The notes under the pieces are model-generated. The model ran no database searches. It worked only from the letters and a program-made list of their open reading frames with translations, and had not been told where the DNA came from. Shown one piece after another: positions 1-9,048 of a stretch of 64,000 nucleotides of DNA. A program made the position numbers and the translations under genes. This stretch comes from Klebsiella pneumoniae. GTDB lineage: Bacteria > Pseudomonadota > Gammaproteobacteria > Steroidobacterales > Steroidobacteraceae. How positions within the stretch are numbered: the first letter of the stretch is position 1; every line of letters starts with the position of its first letter. The stretch is from NCBI GenBank assembly GCA_945873095.1, contig CAMCBU010000005.1:1-64000 (forward strand), written 5' to 3'.

Positions 1-52
1 CTCGGGCTGCCGAGGTCGTACTAGCCGGTTCCCTCGCCGGGCCGCGGCTGTG

Positions 53-58
53 TATAAT
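53..58 (+). promoter_or_regulatory. Putative -10 box of the tRNA-Arg(ACG) gene
   Basis: A perfect TATAAT hexamer lies 14 bases before the first base of the tRNA, a normal distance for a sigma-70 promoter with a short 5' leader. No convincing -35 hexamer is visible 17 bases further upstream. Confidence 0.55.
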
Positions 59-72
59 CCGCGCCCCTCAGC

Positions 73-149
73 GCGCCCGTAGCTCAGTTGGATAGAGCGC
101 ATGGCTACGAACCATGAGGTCAGGAGTTCGAATCTCTTCGGGCGCGCCA
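73..149 (+). tRNA. tRNA-Arg, anticodon ACG
   Basis: The 77-base sequence folds as a cloverleaf. The acceptor stem GCGCCCG pairs with CGGGCGC, the D-arm carries AGCTCAGTTGGATAGAGC, and the anticodon stem CATGG/CCATG encloses the loop CTACGAA with anticodon ACG at 107-109. The T-loop is TTCGAAT, and CCA is encoded at 147-149. ACG is normally modified to ICG and reads CGU, CGC and CGA. A hairpin terminator follows within 20 bases, so it is probably a single-gene transcript. A tRNA-Arg(TCG) with an identical acceptor stem lies at 46651. Confidence 0.97.
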
Positions 150-164
150 TTCTGAGTTTTGAAG

Positions 165-188
165 AACCGCCTTCACGGCGGTTTTTTT
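165..188 (+). terminator. Rho-independent terminator after tRNA-Arg
   Basis: An inverted repeat, AACCGCC and GGCGGTT around a 5-base loop, is followed directly by a run of seven Ts. It sits 15 bases after the tRNA CCA end and before the SPFH gene. Confidence 0.85.
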
Positions 189-257
189 GACATCAAAGTG
201 ATATCACTCTAATATCGGCTCCGTCGGGTCCCAGTCCACCCCGACGGAGGAGTGTCC

Positions 258-1226
258 ATGTCGAACGAACCCCGTACCGCCAGCCATGAGCGCGAGATGC
301 GCGTCCAGAACGGTTGGGTGATGTTGATACCGGTCCTGTTGGCCTTTCTCGCCGGCATGGCGGCCATTCCACTCGGTACCAATGACGATCCGCCGATTCT
401 GATGCTGCTCGGTATCTTTCTGTTGGTGATCGCCTTCATCAGCTGCTTTGGTTTCTTCACCTTGCAACCGAACGAGTCGCGCGTGCTCGTCCTGTTCGGT
501 GACTACAAGGGCACCGTGCGTGCCGAGGGTTTTCACTGGGGTAATCCGTTCTATTCGAATGGCTCCTCGTCGAGCTCACACACCACGGTCGGCAAGGGTG
601 ACTCGGCGGTATCGACCACCAACAAGAAAAATCCGCGCCTGAAGGTCTCGCTGCGCTCGCGCAATCTCAACGGCGATCGCTTGAAGGTCAACGACAAGCT
701 CGGCAACCCGATCGAGATCGCAGCGGTTGTGGTCTGGCGTGTGCAGGACACCGCGCAGGCAATGTTCGATGTCGAAGATTTCGAGGATTACGTGCGCGTG
801 CAGTCCGAGTCGGCTGTTCGTCACTTAGGCAGCCAATATGCTTACGATCACGGCGAGGCGCACGAGACCACGCTGCGTAGTGGTGCCGATGAAGTATCCG
901 ACGAATTGCGCAAAGAGCTGCAGAAACGTCTCGAGCGCGCGGGTGTCATGGTAGAAGAGGCACGTTTGACGCACCTTGCCTACGCGCCTGAAATCGCGCA
1001 AGCCATGTTGCGTCGTCAACAAGCCGAAGCCGTGCTCGCCGCGCGCCACAAGATCGTGCAGGGCGCGGTCGAGATGGTGAAGATGGCGCTCGATGATCTT
1101 TCGCGACAAGGCGTGGTCGAGCTCGATGTCGAGCGTCGCGCCGCGATGGTGAGCAATTTGATGGTCGTGCTCTGTGGTGACTCGGAGGCCAAGCCCGTCA
1201 TCAACACCGGCACGCTCTACGGCTGA
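258..1226 (+). CDS. SPFH/Band 7 (stomatin-like) membrane protein
   Basis: This 322-residue protein has two hydrophobic segments (about residues 19-39 and 46-68), then the typical SPFH opening with a PNESRVLVLFG-like strand and a long band-7 domain ending in a helical region (about 230-300). Family members oligomerise at membrane microdomains and often scaffold proteases or stress proteins. The cellular role here is unknown. The ATG at 258 is preferred over the GTG at 252 because GGAGG at 246-250 is 7 bases from the ATG but only 1 base from the GTG. The next gene encodes an Arc-like protein 19 bases downstream, and the two are probably co-transcribed. Confidence 0.9.
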   Translation: MSNEPRTASHEREMRVQNGWVMLIPVLLAFLAGMAAIPLGTNDDPPILMLLGIFLLVIAFISCFGFFTLQPNESRVLVLFGDYKGTVRAEGFHWGNPFYSNGSSSSSHTTVGKGDSAVSTTNKKNPRLKVSLRSRNLNGDRLKVNDKLGNPIEIAAVVVWRVQDTAQAMFDVEDFEDYVRVQSESAVRHLGSQYAYDHGEAHETTLRSGADEVSDELRKELQKRLERAGVMVEEARLTHLAYAPEIAQAMLRRQQAEAVLAARHKIVQGAVEMVKMALDDLSRQGVVELDVERRAAMVSNLMVVLCGDSEAKPVINTGTLYG

Positions 1227-1227
1227 C

Positions 1228-1240
1228 GGTGACGGTCACC
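1228..1240. repeat. 13-base palindrome between the SPFH and Arc-like genes
   Basis: GGTGAC and GTCACC flank a single central G. The element starts 2 bases after the SPFH stop codon and ends 5 bases before the proposed GTG start of the Arc-like gene. It could be a small operator for the Arc-like protein or an mRNA hairpin that modulates its translation. The function is inferred; only the symmetry is visible. Confidence 0.4.
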
Positions 1241-1245
1241 TCGGC

Positions 1246-1458
1246 GTGAGCCGTAAAGCTTTTCTGATGCGCATCGATCCCGCCCTCTGGGCGGAGCTCG
1301 AGCGCGCCGCAGCGGCGGACTTGCGCAGCGTCAATGGCGAGATCGAGTTTTTGCTGCGCGAGGCGCTGCGGCGGCGAGGGCGGATGCCGCCAGCCGAATC
1401 GGCGTCTGCCCCCGAGCCGGCATCAGACCCAGGGTCGTCAAGCGACAATTCGGACTGA
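1246..1458 (+). CDS. Arc-like ribbon-helix-helix protein
   Basis: The 70-residue product begins with KAFLMRIDPALWAELERAA, matching the beta-strand and first helix of Arc/MetJ-type ribbon-helix-helix DNA-binding proteins. The second helix (SVNGEIEFLLREALRRRG) resembles the Arc tail, and the last 20 residues are a Ser/Pro/Glu-rich unstructured end. GTG at 1246 is the start that leaves only the domain. There is no clear Shine-Dalgarno, and a longer frame is open from 1174 inside the SPFH gene, so the start is uncertain. It probably forms a dimer and may regulate its own unit through the nearby palindrome (inference). Confidence 0.75.
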   Translation: MSRKAFLMRIDPALWAELERAAAADLRSVNGEIEFLLREALRRRGRMPPAESASAPEPASDPGSSSDNSD

Positions 1459-1495
1459 ACGCGTCCGAAACTGGCTTGTATCTTCGGGCTCCCGC

Positions 1496-1520
1496 ATGTA
1501 TATATTCCTCGTATATACAT
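1496..1520. promoter_or_regulatory. Perfect palindromic operator upstream of vapBC
   Basis: Nine-base arms ATGTATATA and TATATACAT are separated by TTCCTCG. The element is strikingly AT-rich in a GC-rich region and lies 19 bases before the vapB start codon. Antitoxins of the AbrB-fold VapB type, alone or with VapC, bind such palindromes to repress their own operon. The promoter probably overlaps it. Confidence 0.8.
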
Positions 1521-1538
1521 CGTTCGGGGTCGTCGTAA

Positions 1539-1769
1539 ATGAAAACCACCACCGTGTTCATGTCGGGAAACTCGCAGGCTGTCCGCTTGCCGAAAGACTT
1601 CCAAGTCGACGACACCCGCCTGCAGATTCTTCGGGTCGGCGATGACATCGTGCTGCGTCGTGTGCCGCGCAGCTTGGCGGAAGTGTTCTCGGTGTTGAGG
1701 CAGATGCCGCCCGACTTCATGGCCGAGGGACGCGAGGATCCGCTCCCGGAAGAGCGGGAGAGTCTTTAG
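1539..1769 (+). CDS. vapB: VapB/VagC-type antitoxin with AbrB fold
   Basis: This is a 76-residue protein. Its N-terminal half (TTTVFMSGNSQAVRLPKDFQ) is the swapped-hairpin SpoVT-AbrB DNA-binding domain characteristic of VagC/VapB antitoxins. The acidic C-terminal part (about residues 45-76) should wrap around the VapC toxin. The toxin gene starts at the very next base after the stop codon, which is the usual arrangement. Autoregulation through the palindrome at 1496-1520 is likely. Confidence 0.9.
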   Translation: MKTTTVFMSGNSQAVRLPKDFQVDDTRLQILRVGDDIVLRRVPRSLAEVFSVLRQMPPDFMAEGREDPLPEERESL

Positions 1770-2186
1770 GTGGCGCTGCGCTACCTGCTCGACACCGATA
1801 CCTGCATCTATCTCGCAAAACAGGTACCGCGCTCTGTGGGCGCGCGCTTGGCGTCGGAGCCGGCGGATGCTGCTGCGATTTCCGTCATAACTTATGGCGA
1901 GATGCGTTTTGGCGCAGAGCAGAGTTCGCAGCGTCTTTTGGCGCTCGCGACTCTCGATCACTTTGCCGGCATGTTCGAGGTGTTGCCTTTGCCGCCTTCG
2001 GTCGCCGTTGCCTATGGGATGATTCGGGCCGAACTCAAGCGCGACGGCAAGTTGATCGGTGCCAACGACCTTTGGATCGCATCGCACGCCATGGCAATGA
2101 ATCTCACGCTAGTGACCAACAACGTGCGCGAGTTCCAGCGCGTTCCGCGCTTGCGTGTGGAGAACTGGGTTAACTCACTACCCTAG
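1770..2186 (+). CDS. vapC: VapC family PIN-domain ribonuclease toxin
   Basis: This 138-residue PIN-domain protein retains the acidic active-site residues: Asp8 in [11 protein letters not shown], Glu44 in ITYGEMRFG, Asp100 in GANDLWIA, and the late TNN motif at about 116-118. VapC toxins are Mg2+-dependent endoribonucleases that cut tRNAs or rRNA when not bound by VapB. The GTG start abuts the vapB stop with no gap, so translation is coupled. The 3' end overlaps the convergent YebC-type gene by 9 bases. All catalytic residues are present, so the module looks intact. Confidence 0.9.
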   Translation: MALRYLLDTDTCIYLAKQVPRSVGARLASEPADAAAISVITYGEMRFGAEQSSQRLLALATLDHFAGMFEVLPLPPSVAVAYGMIRAELKRDGKLIGANDLWIASHAMAMNLTLVTNNVREFQRVPRLRVENWVNSLP

Positions 2187-2900
2187 CGTGTGGAACACGC
2201 TCTGCACATCGTCGTCTTGTTCGAGCTTGTCGACGAGCGCCAACACCTCGGCGGCTTGCGCCTCGGGCAACTCGGTTGGTGCCATCGGGATGTATTCGTG
2301 CTCCGCTGAGATCGGGTTGAGCTTGCGCTCTTCCAGCGCGAGTTGAACCTTGCCGAAGTCTTCGAACGCACAGCGCACGACGAGCTGCGGCTCGCCTTTT
2401 TCACCCGCACTCTCGCCCATCTCGTCGAGACCGTGATCGATCAGATAGAGCTCGAGGTCGTCTTGATCGAGGCCCGTGGGGTCGAGACGAAACACACCCA
2501 TCTTCTTGAACATGAAACTGACGCTGCCGCTCGTGCCCATGTTGCCACCGTGCTTTTGGAACACGTTGCGCACGGTGGCGACCGTGCGGGTCGGATTGTC
2601 GGTGGCCGTTTCGACGAGCAGCGCGATACCGTGTGGTGCGTAGCCCTCGTAGATCACCGTTTCGTAATTGGTGGCATCGCGACCGCTCGCGCGTTTGATA
2701 GCGGCCTCGACCTTGTCCTTCGGCATGTTGACCGCACGCGCGTTCTGCAGGATGCGGCGCAGCATCGGGTTGGATTGAGGATCCGACCCACCGGACTTGA
2801 CGGCCATGTTGATGTCTTTGGCGATACGCGCGAACTGCTTGGCCATGCGGTTCCAGCGCGCGAACATCGTATGTTTTCTGACTTCGAATATGCGACCCAT
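2178..2900 (-). CDS. YebC/PmpR-TACO1 family protein
   Basis: The 240-residue product matches the YebC/YeeN family along its whole length. It has a basic helical N-terminal domain ([20 protein letters not shown]), a [13 protein letters not shown] segment, and the core strand [14 protein letters not shown] followed by [14 protein letters not shown]. Family members are described as DNA-binding regulators, and more recently as ribosome-associated factors that ease translation of proline-rich stretches, so the precise role cannot be told from sequence. It is divergent from the methyltransferase at 2962 with only 61 bases between starts. Confidence 0.88.
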   Translation of the reverse strand: MGRIFEVRKHTMFARWNRMAKQFARIAKDINMAVKSGGSDPQSNPMLRRILQNARAVNMPKDKVEAAIKRASGRDATNYETVIYEGYAPHGIALLVETATDNPTRTVATVRNVFQKHGGNMGTSGSVSFMFKKMGVFRLDPTGLDQDDLELYLIDHGLDEMGESAGEKGEPQLVVRCAFEDFGKVQLALEERKLNPISAEHEYIPMAPTELPEAQAAEVLALVDKLEQDDDVQSVFHTLG

Positions 2901-2961
2901 GCCGACAATGGTAACCGGGACGCCGCAGCCCGGCTATTATCGACCGTCGCAGGAGGCACCG

Positions 2962-4086
2962 ATGACCGCGAGCACCTTGAGTGATCTCTACCGCCCCAAC
3001 CACGACGAAGCCGCCAAGCAACGTTTCGTCGGCGTGTTGAAGGGCTACGCCAACCAGACGCTCGAGCAACATCTCGCTGAGCACTATGCGCGCGATCTCG
3101 AGCCGCAGTTCGTTGCCGAGCATCGTCGAGCACCCGCTGATCGGCGCGAAGCGCGACCGTTGTTTGAGTCTGATCCGCTTTATCAGCTCTGGGGATCGAT
3201 GGTGTATGCGTCGCAGTCGCTGATGTGGCAGAGCGTGGGCGAGACCTGTCGGCGCATCGGACCTGCCTTCGAGGCGCGCGCGGCGGCCGTGACGCGCACG
3301 CCGCGCGGCTCGCTTAAGTTGAATCCCGCGCTCGATTTGCCCGAGCCGATCGCCTCCACCGAGATCCATCGTCAGCCCGGTGGCTATTACCACTCGGAGC
3401 ACGAGCAGGATCTGCACGCGGCCTTGATCTACTTCGGCACCCTCGAGCTGTATCGGGCCGCCAAGGGGCTCACTGCGAATGCACCGGTCGGCGAGCCCGG
3501 GATCGGTCGTTACATCGCGAGCGTCGTGCGTCGCCGGTACCCGGATCTGCAGCCGCGGCGGATTCTCGATCTCGGCTGTGGTCCGGGCACCGACACCATC
3601 GCCTACCAGGAAGCCTTTCCGGACGCCGAGGTACATGGTCTCGATCTGTCGGCACCGTTCGTGCGCTTTGGTCACGCGTGGGCCGAAGAGCGCGGCGTCG
3701 AGCTGCATTTTCGGCAGGCCGACGCACGCCAAACGGGGTATCCCGATGGGCATTTCGATCTGATCGTCTCGCACATTCTGTTTCACGAGACTTGGCACGA
3801 CATCGCGCCACGGATTTTCGCCGAAGCGCATCGCTTGTTGGCGCCGGGTGGTGTGTTCCTCAACGCGGACGTGCCGTATCAACCGGCACGGTTGTCGATT
3901 CCGAAACAAGTCAGCAACGATTGGCAGGTGCGCAACAACGGCGAACCCTTCTGGACCGGCTTTGCCGATACCGACGTTGCGGCGTTGCTGCGGACGGCAG
4001 GATTCACTGAAGGGAATGTCGTGGCCGATTACGAGCCGCTCGGTGCGGGCCACTACTATTTCTTTGGAGGTCGCCGTGAGCGCTGA
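2962..4086 (+). CDS. Class I SAM-dependent methyltransferase (paralogue 1)
   Basis: This 374-residue protein carries an N-terminal helical region of about 190 residues, followed by a Rossmann methyltransferase domain with motif I RRILDLGCGPGTDT and post-motif segments LIVSHILFHETW and LLAPGGVFLNADVP. The substrate is unknown. AGGAGG at 2951-2956 sits 5 bases before the ATG and fixes the start. A clear paralogue at 48387 shares the TEIHRQPGG and NDWQVR-NGEPFWTGFA signatures, so both belong to one small family. The next small gene overlaps it by 11 bases. Confidence 0.88.
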   Translation: MTASTLSDLYRPNHDEAAKQRFVGVLKGYANQTLEQHLAEHYARDLEPQFVAEHRRAPADRREARPLFESDPLYQLWGSMVYASQSLMWQSVGETCRRIGPAFEARAAAVTRTPRGSLKLNPALDLPEPIASTEIHRQPGGYYHSEHEQDLHAALIYFGTLELYRAAKGLTANAPVGEPGIGRYIASVVRRRYPDLQPRRILDLGCGPGTDTIAYQEAFPDAEVHGLDLSAPFVRFGHAWAEERGVELHFRQADARQTGYPDGHFDLIVSHILFHETWHDIAPRIFAEAHRLLAPGGVFLNADVPYQPARLSIPKQVSNDWQVRNNGEPFWTGFADTDVAALLRTAGFTEGNVVADYEPLGAGHYYFFGGRRER

Positions 4087-4369
4087 GTCTCGTCCGATTC
4101 ACGCGCCCGCCTCGGGGCAAGATCAGCGTCTCGATCCGGCCAATATTTCGCAGCTGGTGGCGGTGTCGCTGCGCCTAGCCATGGAACTCTCGGCGGTGCG
4201 TGAGCGCTTGCGTACTCACGAGTTGCTGTTGCAGGAGCAGGGTGTCTTGAGCACCGACGCCGTGGATCAGTTCGTGCCCGATGTCGAGGAAACGCGTCGG
4301 CGGCTAGCGGACGACCGGGCTTTGATCGAGTCGCTCGCTCGCGATCTCGACCTTCAGAATCGCCTCTAG
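4076..4369 (+). CDS. Small helical hypothetical protein
   Basis: A 97-residue product with no family I recognise. It is predicted to be mostly alpha-helical, with a heptad-like stretch (SLRLAMELSAVRERLRTHELL) and a second charged helix at the C-terminus. The GTG start overlaps the end of the methyltransferase gene by 11 bases, with GGAGG at 4066-4070 placed 5 bases upstream, so the two are translationally coupled and probably work together. Its TAG stop lies in the CTAG shared with the convergent motB gene. Confidence 0.75.
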   Translation: MSAESRPIHAPASGQDQRLDPANISQLVAVSLRLAMELSAVRERLRTHELLLQEQGVLSTDAVDQFVPDVEETRRRLADDRALIESLARDLDLQNRL

Positions 4370-5304
4370 CGGGTGCGTGCGGTTGCGGCCGGGGTGTCGG
4401 TTCGCAGCAGCGCATCTTCAGCGGCCTTCGTCATGACGATCACGCTGATGCGGCGGTTGATCGGATTGCGCGGATTGGCCTTATCCAGCAATACGTAAGA
4501 TGACATGCCGATGACCCGGGCAACCTTGTCATAGGCGAGTCCCCCTTCGATCAAGGCGCGCCGCGCTGCGTTTGCCCGCTCGGCCGAGAGCTCCCAATTG
4601 GTGTAATTCGGACGTCGACCGGTGAAGGGCGTCTCATCGGTGTGCCCCGAAATGGTGATGCGATTCGGGACCGTGTTTAGATACTTGCCCACTTCGAGTA
4701 GCAGTGCCGTTGCGTAATCTTTGAGCTGCGTCCCTGCCAGATCGAACATCGGCCGGTTTTGTGCATCGACGATCTGGATGCGTAAACCCTCGGGTGTGAT
4801 GTCGATCAACAACTGATCCTTGAAAGCTTCGAGCGCCTTGCTCTTCTCGATCGCCTCTTGTAACTCGGCCTTTAGCGCCTGCAGTTGATCGGCCTCGCTC
4901 AGGTTGCCCGTGTTCGTGCGCAAGCGGCGCACTTGTTCGGGTTTATCGGAAATCGGGGTGCCCGCGCCGGATTCGGCGATCGGCGAGGGGGCTGACGCCG
5001 TGAGTCCACCACGTAGCTCGATGGGGCTGGTGCTCGCGCCGCCCGGACCATCTTGGCCCGGCGCCGGGATCGGCGCGGCGCCTTTGGCCATGCTCGGGTT
5101 TTTGAAGTAATCGAAGATCGCGGTTTTCTGTTGATCGTTCGCCGAAGCGACCAACCACATGACGAGAAAGAAGGCCATCAAGGCGGTGACGAAGTCGGCA
5201 TAAGCCACTTTCCACGCTCCGCCGTGATGCCCGCCGGCGATGATCTTCTTGCGACGAATGATGACCGGTCGCAATTCCTCGGCTTTTTTTGGGGGTGTGC
5301 TCAT
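4366..5304 (-). CDS. motB: Flagellar motor stator protein MotB
   Basis: The 312-residue protein has a short basic cytoplasmic start, a single transmembrane helix containing the proton-binding aspartate (Asp37 in VAYADFVTALMAFFLVMW), a plug/linker region, and a C-terminal OmpA-like peptidoglycan-binding domain (ISGHTDETPF, NWELSAERANAARRAL). It forms the stator with MotA, encoded 13 bases upstream in the same operon, and couples ion flow to flagellar rotation. No other flagellar gene lies in the window, so the stator pair is detached from the main flagellar clusters. Confidence 0.95.
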   Translation of the reverse strand: MSTPPKKAEELRPVIIRRKKIIAGGHHGGAWKVAYADFVTALMAFFLVMWLVASANDQQKTAIFDYFKNPSMAKGAAPIPAPGQDGPGGASTSPIELRGGLTASAPSPIAESGAGTPISDKPEQVRRLRTNTGNLSEADQLQALKAELQEAIEKSKALEAFKDQLLIDITPEGLRIQIVDAQNRPMFDLAGTQLKDYATALLLEVGKYLNTVPNRITISGHTDETPFTGRRPNYTNWELSAERANAARRALIEGGLAYDKVARVIGMSSYVLLDKANPRNPINRRISVIVMTKAAEDALLRTDTPAATARTR

Positions 5305-5317
5305 GGGCGGTGCGCGA

Positions 5318-6181
5318 TCACGCCTTGGGCTTCGATTTCAGATGTCCCTCGAGATCGCCGAAGGTGGGGCGCACCTCACTGAAGAGCAGCTTGCGCGCAA
5401 ACTCCACGGCGACCTGCGGCGGATAACCGCGCACACTGGCGACCAAGGCCATTTTCACGACCTCGAACGCTTTGCCTTCTTCGTCTGCCCGCGCCTTCAT
5501 GGCCGAGGCGATGGGTCCGACGAAACCGTACGCCACGAGGATGCCGAGGAAGGTGCCAACTAGTGCCGCGCCGACTTTGGCGCCGAGTTCTGCGCTTGTC
5601 GCCTCGGCAACCGCGGCCATGGTATTCACGATGCCGAGGACCGCGGCGACGATACCGAATCCCGGCAGCGCATCGGCGACTTGTTGAACCGCGTGGGCTG
5701 GCTCGTGCGCCTCCTTGTGGTGGGTTTCGAGTTCGTAATCGAGCAGGGTTTCGAGTTCGTTGGGATCGAGGTTGCCACCGACCATCAGTCGCAGACAATC
5801 GGTGATGAACTCCATCATGTGATGATCGGCCAAGATCTTCGGGTAGTTGGAGAAGACGTTGCTCTTCTCGGGGTTTTCGATGTCGTTTTCGATCGCGAGC
5901 AAGCCCTCTTTACGCGATTTAACCAACAGGTCGAAGATCAGTTTCAACAGATCGACATAGGTCTCGCGGGTGTAGCGCGAAGGCTTCATCAAGCCGATGG
6001 CGTTAGCGAAGGAGGCCTTGACGACTTTGAGAGAATTACTGGTGATGAAGGCGCCGAGTGCCGCTCCGATGATCACGACGATTTCGGAGGGGTGCCAGAG
6101 CAGCAGCAGGTTGCCGCCCGCCATCAAAAAACCGATGACGACCGAGGCGACGACAATGACGGAACCGATCAACGCTATCAT
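5318..6181 (-). CDS. motA: Flagellar motor stator protein MotA
   Basis: With the start at 6181 the product is 287 residues, close to the usual MotA length. It has four transmembrane segments: the first two at the N-terminus (MIALIGSVIVVASVVIGFLM and the IVVIIGAALGAFI stretch), a large cytoplasmic loop, and two more beginning near LPGFGIVAAVLGIV and VGAALVGTFLGILVAYGFV. A longer frame begins at ATG 6229, but the extra 16 residues (PWHLAPHSPAS) do not fit the family. Neither start has a strong ribosome-binding site. Confidence 0.93.
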   Translation of the reverse strand: MIALIGSVIVVASVVIGFLMAGGNLLLLWHPSEIVVIIGAALGAFITSNSLKVVKASFANAIGLMKPSRYTRETYVDLLKLIFDLLVKSRKEGLLAIENDIENPEKSNVFSNYPKILADHHMMEFITDCLRLMVGGNLDPNELETLLDYELETHHKEAHEPAHAVQQVADALPGFGIVAAVLGIVNTMAAVAEATSAELGAKVGAALVGTFLGILVAYGFVGPIASAMKARADEEGKAFEVVKMALVASVRGYPPQVAVEFARKLLFSEVRPTFGDLEGHLKSKPKA

Positions 6182-6304
6182 TGGGGTGTTCTGCGACGCT
6201 GGAGAATGGGGGGCGAGATGCCATGGCATCCTAAGGTTGTCCTCTTAGCGAACCACGGTCACACTGTTCCATAACGGCAGCTTTCCACGAGGCTTGAGCA
6301 CAAT

Positions 6305-7075
6305 ATGTTCGACGCGACTTCCTGGTTTCTGGCTCTTCCTGGCCTTGCGGCCTTGGCCGTGCTCGGCTGGCTGATTTCTCTGCCGCGTCGCAATGTCGAT
6401 GTGGTCGACAGTTTGTGGTCGTTGATGTTCCTGCTCTCGGTGGTGCTCTACGCGGGCTTTCCGCCCGAGACGGAGCGCGGGCGGCTGCTGTTCGTGCTCG
6501 TGGCGGTGTGGGCGGTGCGTCTGTCGGTGTTTATCACCGCACGTAACTGGGGCCACGAAGAAGACCGTCGCTATCAAGCCATTCGTCGTCGCAACGAACC
6601 GGGTTTTGCGTTCAGCAGCGTCTATCGGGTCTTCATCTTCCAGGCTGTGCTCGCTTGGATCATCTCGTTACCGTTGCACGGCGCCGTCAACGGCACAGCC
6701 GAGCTCGGCCTGCTCGACTACATCGGTGTCGCGCTGTGGGTGATCGGCTTCACTTTCGAGGCGGGTGGCGATTGGCAGTTGGCGCGCTTCAAGCGCGATC
6801 CGGCGAATGCGGGCAAAGTGATGGACCAGGGGTTCTGGCGCTACACGCGTCACCCGAACTACTTCGGTGATGCCTGCGTGTGGTGGGGTTTCTACTGCAT
6901 CGCGCTGTCGGCCGGCGCGTGGTGGAGCATCATCGGCCCGGCGATCATGACAGTCTTGTTACTGAAGATCTCGGGCGTGAAGCTGCTCGAGCGCGACATC
7001 GGTGAGCGACGGCCGGATTATGCCGAGTACATCCGTCGCACCAACGCGTTCATCCCCGGGCCGCGCAAAGACTGA
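6305..7075 (+). CDS. DUF1295 / steroid 5-alpha-reductase-like membrane protein
   Basis: A 256-residue polytopic membrane protein with about six to seven hydrophobic segments. The C-terminal part carries the DUF1295 hallmarks GFWRYTRHPNYFGDACVWWG and RRPDYAEYIRRTNAFIPGPRK, which resemble the C-terminal domain of steroid 5-alpha reductases and isoprenylcysteine methyltransferases. Bacterial members are of uncertain function, so reductase activity is only suggested by homology. It stops tail to tail with bipA in a shared TGATCA, leaving no intergenic base. Confidence 0.85.
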   Translation: MFDATSWFLALPGLAALAVLGWLISLPRRNVDVVDSLWSLMFLLSVVLYAGFPPETERGRLLFVLVAVWAVRLSVFITARNWGHEEDRRYQAIRRRNEPGFAFSSVYRVFIFQAVLAWIISLPLHGAVNGTAELGLLDYIGVALWVIGFTFEAGGDWQLARFKRDPANAGKVMDQGFWRYTRHPNYFGDACVWWGFYCIALSAGAWWSIIGPAIMTVLLLKISGVKLLERDIGERRPDYAEYIRRTNAFIPGPRKD

Positions 7076-8920
7076 TCAGCCGGCCTCGGCCTCGCGCGAG
7101 GCTCGTTTGCGCTCGTGCTCCTTCAAGAAGCGCTTGCGTAGGCGGATCGATTCCGGCGTGATCTCGACGAGTTCGTCTTCATTGATGAACTCCACCGCAT
7201 ATTCGAGCGTGAGTGGGATCGGCGGCACGAGCAGCAGTGCGTCGTCCTTGCCGGCTGCGCGCACGTTCGAGAGCTTCTTTTCTTTGATCGGATTCACGAC
7301 GAGATCGTTGTCGCGACTGTGGATGCCGATGATCATGCCTTCGTAAACTTTGGAGCCGTGATCGACGAACAGACGACCGCGTTCCTGTAGTGTGAAGAGC
7401 GAATAGGCCACGGCCTCGCCGTTCTCGTTCGAGATCAGCACACCGTTGTGGCGCTCCGGGATGTCGCCCTTGACCACATCGTAGCCATCGAAGATGTGGC
7501 TCATGAGCCCCGTGCCGCGCGTCATCGTGAGGAATTCCCCCTGAAAGCCGATCAGACCGCGCGCCGGGATTCGATATTCGAGTCGAACGCGGCCTTGGCC
7601 GCGTCCGGTCGGGTCACCCTCGACCACCATGTCGAGCAACTCGCCGCGACGCGTACCGAGCTCGGACATGATCCCGCCTTGCAAGCCCTCGTCGATGTCG
7701 ATCGTGAGTGCCTCGAAGGGCTCCATGGTCACGCCGTCAATGATTTTGCGCAGCACCTGTGGTTTGCCGACGGCGAGTTCATAGCCTTCGCGGCGCATGT
7801 TCTCGATGAGGATCGTCAAGTGCAGTTCGCCACGCCCCGACACTCGAAACACATCGGCATCGGCCGTTTCTTCCACGCGCAGCGCCACGTTGCTTTGCAG
7901 TTCGCGCATCAGGCGATCGCGAATCTGACGACTGGTGACGAACTTACCCTCGCGACCGGCGAGCGGCGAGGTGTTGACCTGGAAGGTCATCGAAAGCGTG
8001 GGCTCGTCGACTTTGATCGGCGGTAGCCCTTGGGGCGATTCAACATCGCACAGCGTGATGCCGATATTGACGTCTTCGATACCGGTGATCGCGACGATAT
8101 CGCCTGCCACCGCTTCCTCGACCGGCACCCGCTCGAGGCCGCGGAAACTCAAGATCTGCGCGATTTTACCGCTGCCGCGCTCTTCATCGCCCCAGCGCAA
8201 GGCCACGTTACGACCCGACTTCAGCGTCCCGCGACGAATGCGGCCGATGCCGATGCGCCCGACGTAGGAGTTGTAGTCGAGTTGCGAGATCTGTAGTTGC
8301 AACGGTGCATCGACATCGGTCGGCGGTGGCGGCACATACTTGAGAATCGCTTGATAGAGCGCCGTCATGTCTGTCGAGGGCTTTTCGATATCGGTGGTTG
8401 CCCAGCCTTGCAAGGCGGAGGCGTACACGATCGGAAAGTCGAGCTGTTCGTCCGTCGCGCCCAGTTTGTCGAACAGTTCGAAGGTGCGATCGATCACCCA
8501 GTTCGGCCGTGAGCCCGGCCGATCAACCTTGTTGATGACCACGATGGCCTTATGACCGAGTGCGAGCGCTTTGCGAGTCACGAAGCGGGTTTGGGGCATC
8601 GGGCCTTCGACGGCATCGACCACCAACAACACGGCGTCGACCATCGACAACACCCGCTCCACTTCACCGCCGAAATCGGCGTGCCCCGGGGTGTCGACGA
8701 TGTTGATGCGCGTGCCTTGATAATCGATCGCGCAGTTCTTGGCGAGGATGGTGATGCCGCGCTCGCGCTCGAGATCGTTGGAGTCCATCACGCGCTCGCC
8801 AACTCGTTCGTGAGCGGCGAAGGTGCCCGATTGCTTCAGCAAGCAGTCGACCAGCGTGGTTTTGCCATGATCGACGTGCGCGATGATGGCGATATTGCGG
8901 ATCGGACGAGCGGTGGACAT
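7076..8920 (-). CDS. typA: GTP-binding protein TypA/BipA
   Basis: This 614-residue translational GTPase has the G1 motif [10 protein letters not shown], the G3 motif [10 protein letters not shown] and the G4 motif NKVDRPGSR, then EF-G-like domains and the BipA-specific C-terminal domain ([19 protein letters not shown]). It binds the ribosome and helps 50S assembly and growth under cold or other stress. Length and domain order are those of a normal BipA. It is a stand-alone minus-strand gene. Confidence 0.97.
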   Translation of the reverse strand: MSTARPIRNIAIIAHVDHGKTTLVDCLLKQSGTFAAHERVGERVMDSNDLERERGITILAKNCAIDYQGTRINIVDTPGHADFGGEVERVLSMVDAVLLVVDAVEGPMPQTRFVTRKALALGHKAIVVINKVDRPGSRPNWVIDRTFELFDKLGATDEQLDFPIVYASALQGWATTDIEKPSTDMTALYQAILKYVPPPPTDVDAPLQLQISQLDYNSYVGRIGIGRIRRGTLKSGRNVALRWGDEERGSGKIAQILSFRGLERVPVEEAVAGDIVAITGIEDVNIGITLCDVESPQGLPPIKVDEPTLSMTFQVNTSPLAGREGKFVTSRQIRDRLMRELQSNVALRVEETADADVFRVSGRGELHLTILIENMRREGYELAVGKPQVLRKIIDGVTMEPFEALTIDIDEGLQGGIMSELGTRRGELLDMVVEGDPTGRGQGRVRLEYRIPARGLIGFQGEFLTMTRGTGLMSHIFDGYDVVKGDIPERHNGVLISNENGEAVAYSLFTLQERGRLFVDHGSKVYEGMIIGIHSRDNDLVVNPIKEKKLSNVRAAGKDDALLLVPPIPLTLEYAVEFINEDELVEITPESIRLRKRFLKEHERKRASREAEAG

Positions 8921-9048
8921 GGGAGGAACCGGGCAAAAAAGGCGGCGCAGCGTAACAGAGCGCCGCGCCGGTTGCGACCTCGGCGTGCCCTATGAGTAAA
9001 TCCGCACAGTTGATCGATTCCGTCACCCCAAGGATCAGGAGATTTCTC

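Noticed and set aside
73-2186. Genomic island inserted at tRNA-Arg with VapBC as cargo
   Set aside because: No repeat of the tRNA 3' end, integrase or border was found within the window. The idea is kept only as a possibility in the VapBC finding.
2401-4053. 550-codon minus-strand open frame spanning the YebC and methyltransferase region
   Set aside because: It overlaps the methyltransferase in antisense and the YebC gene in another frame. Composition is typical of a shadow frame.
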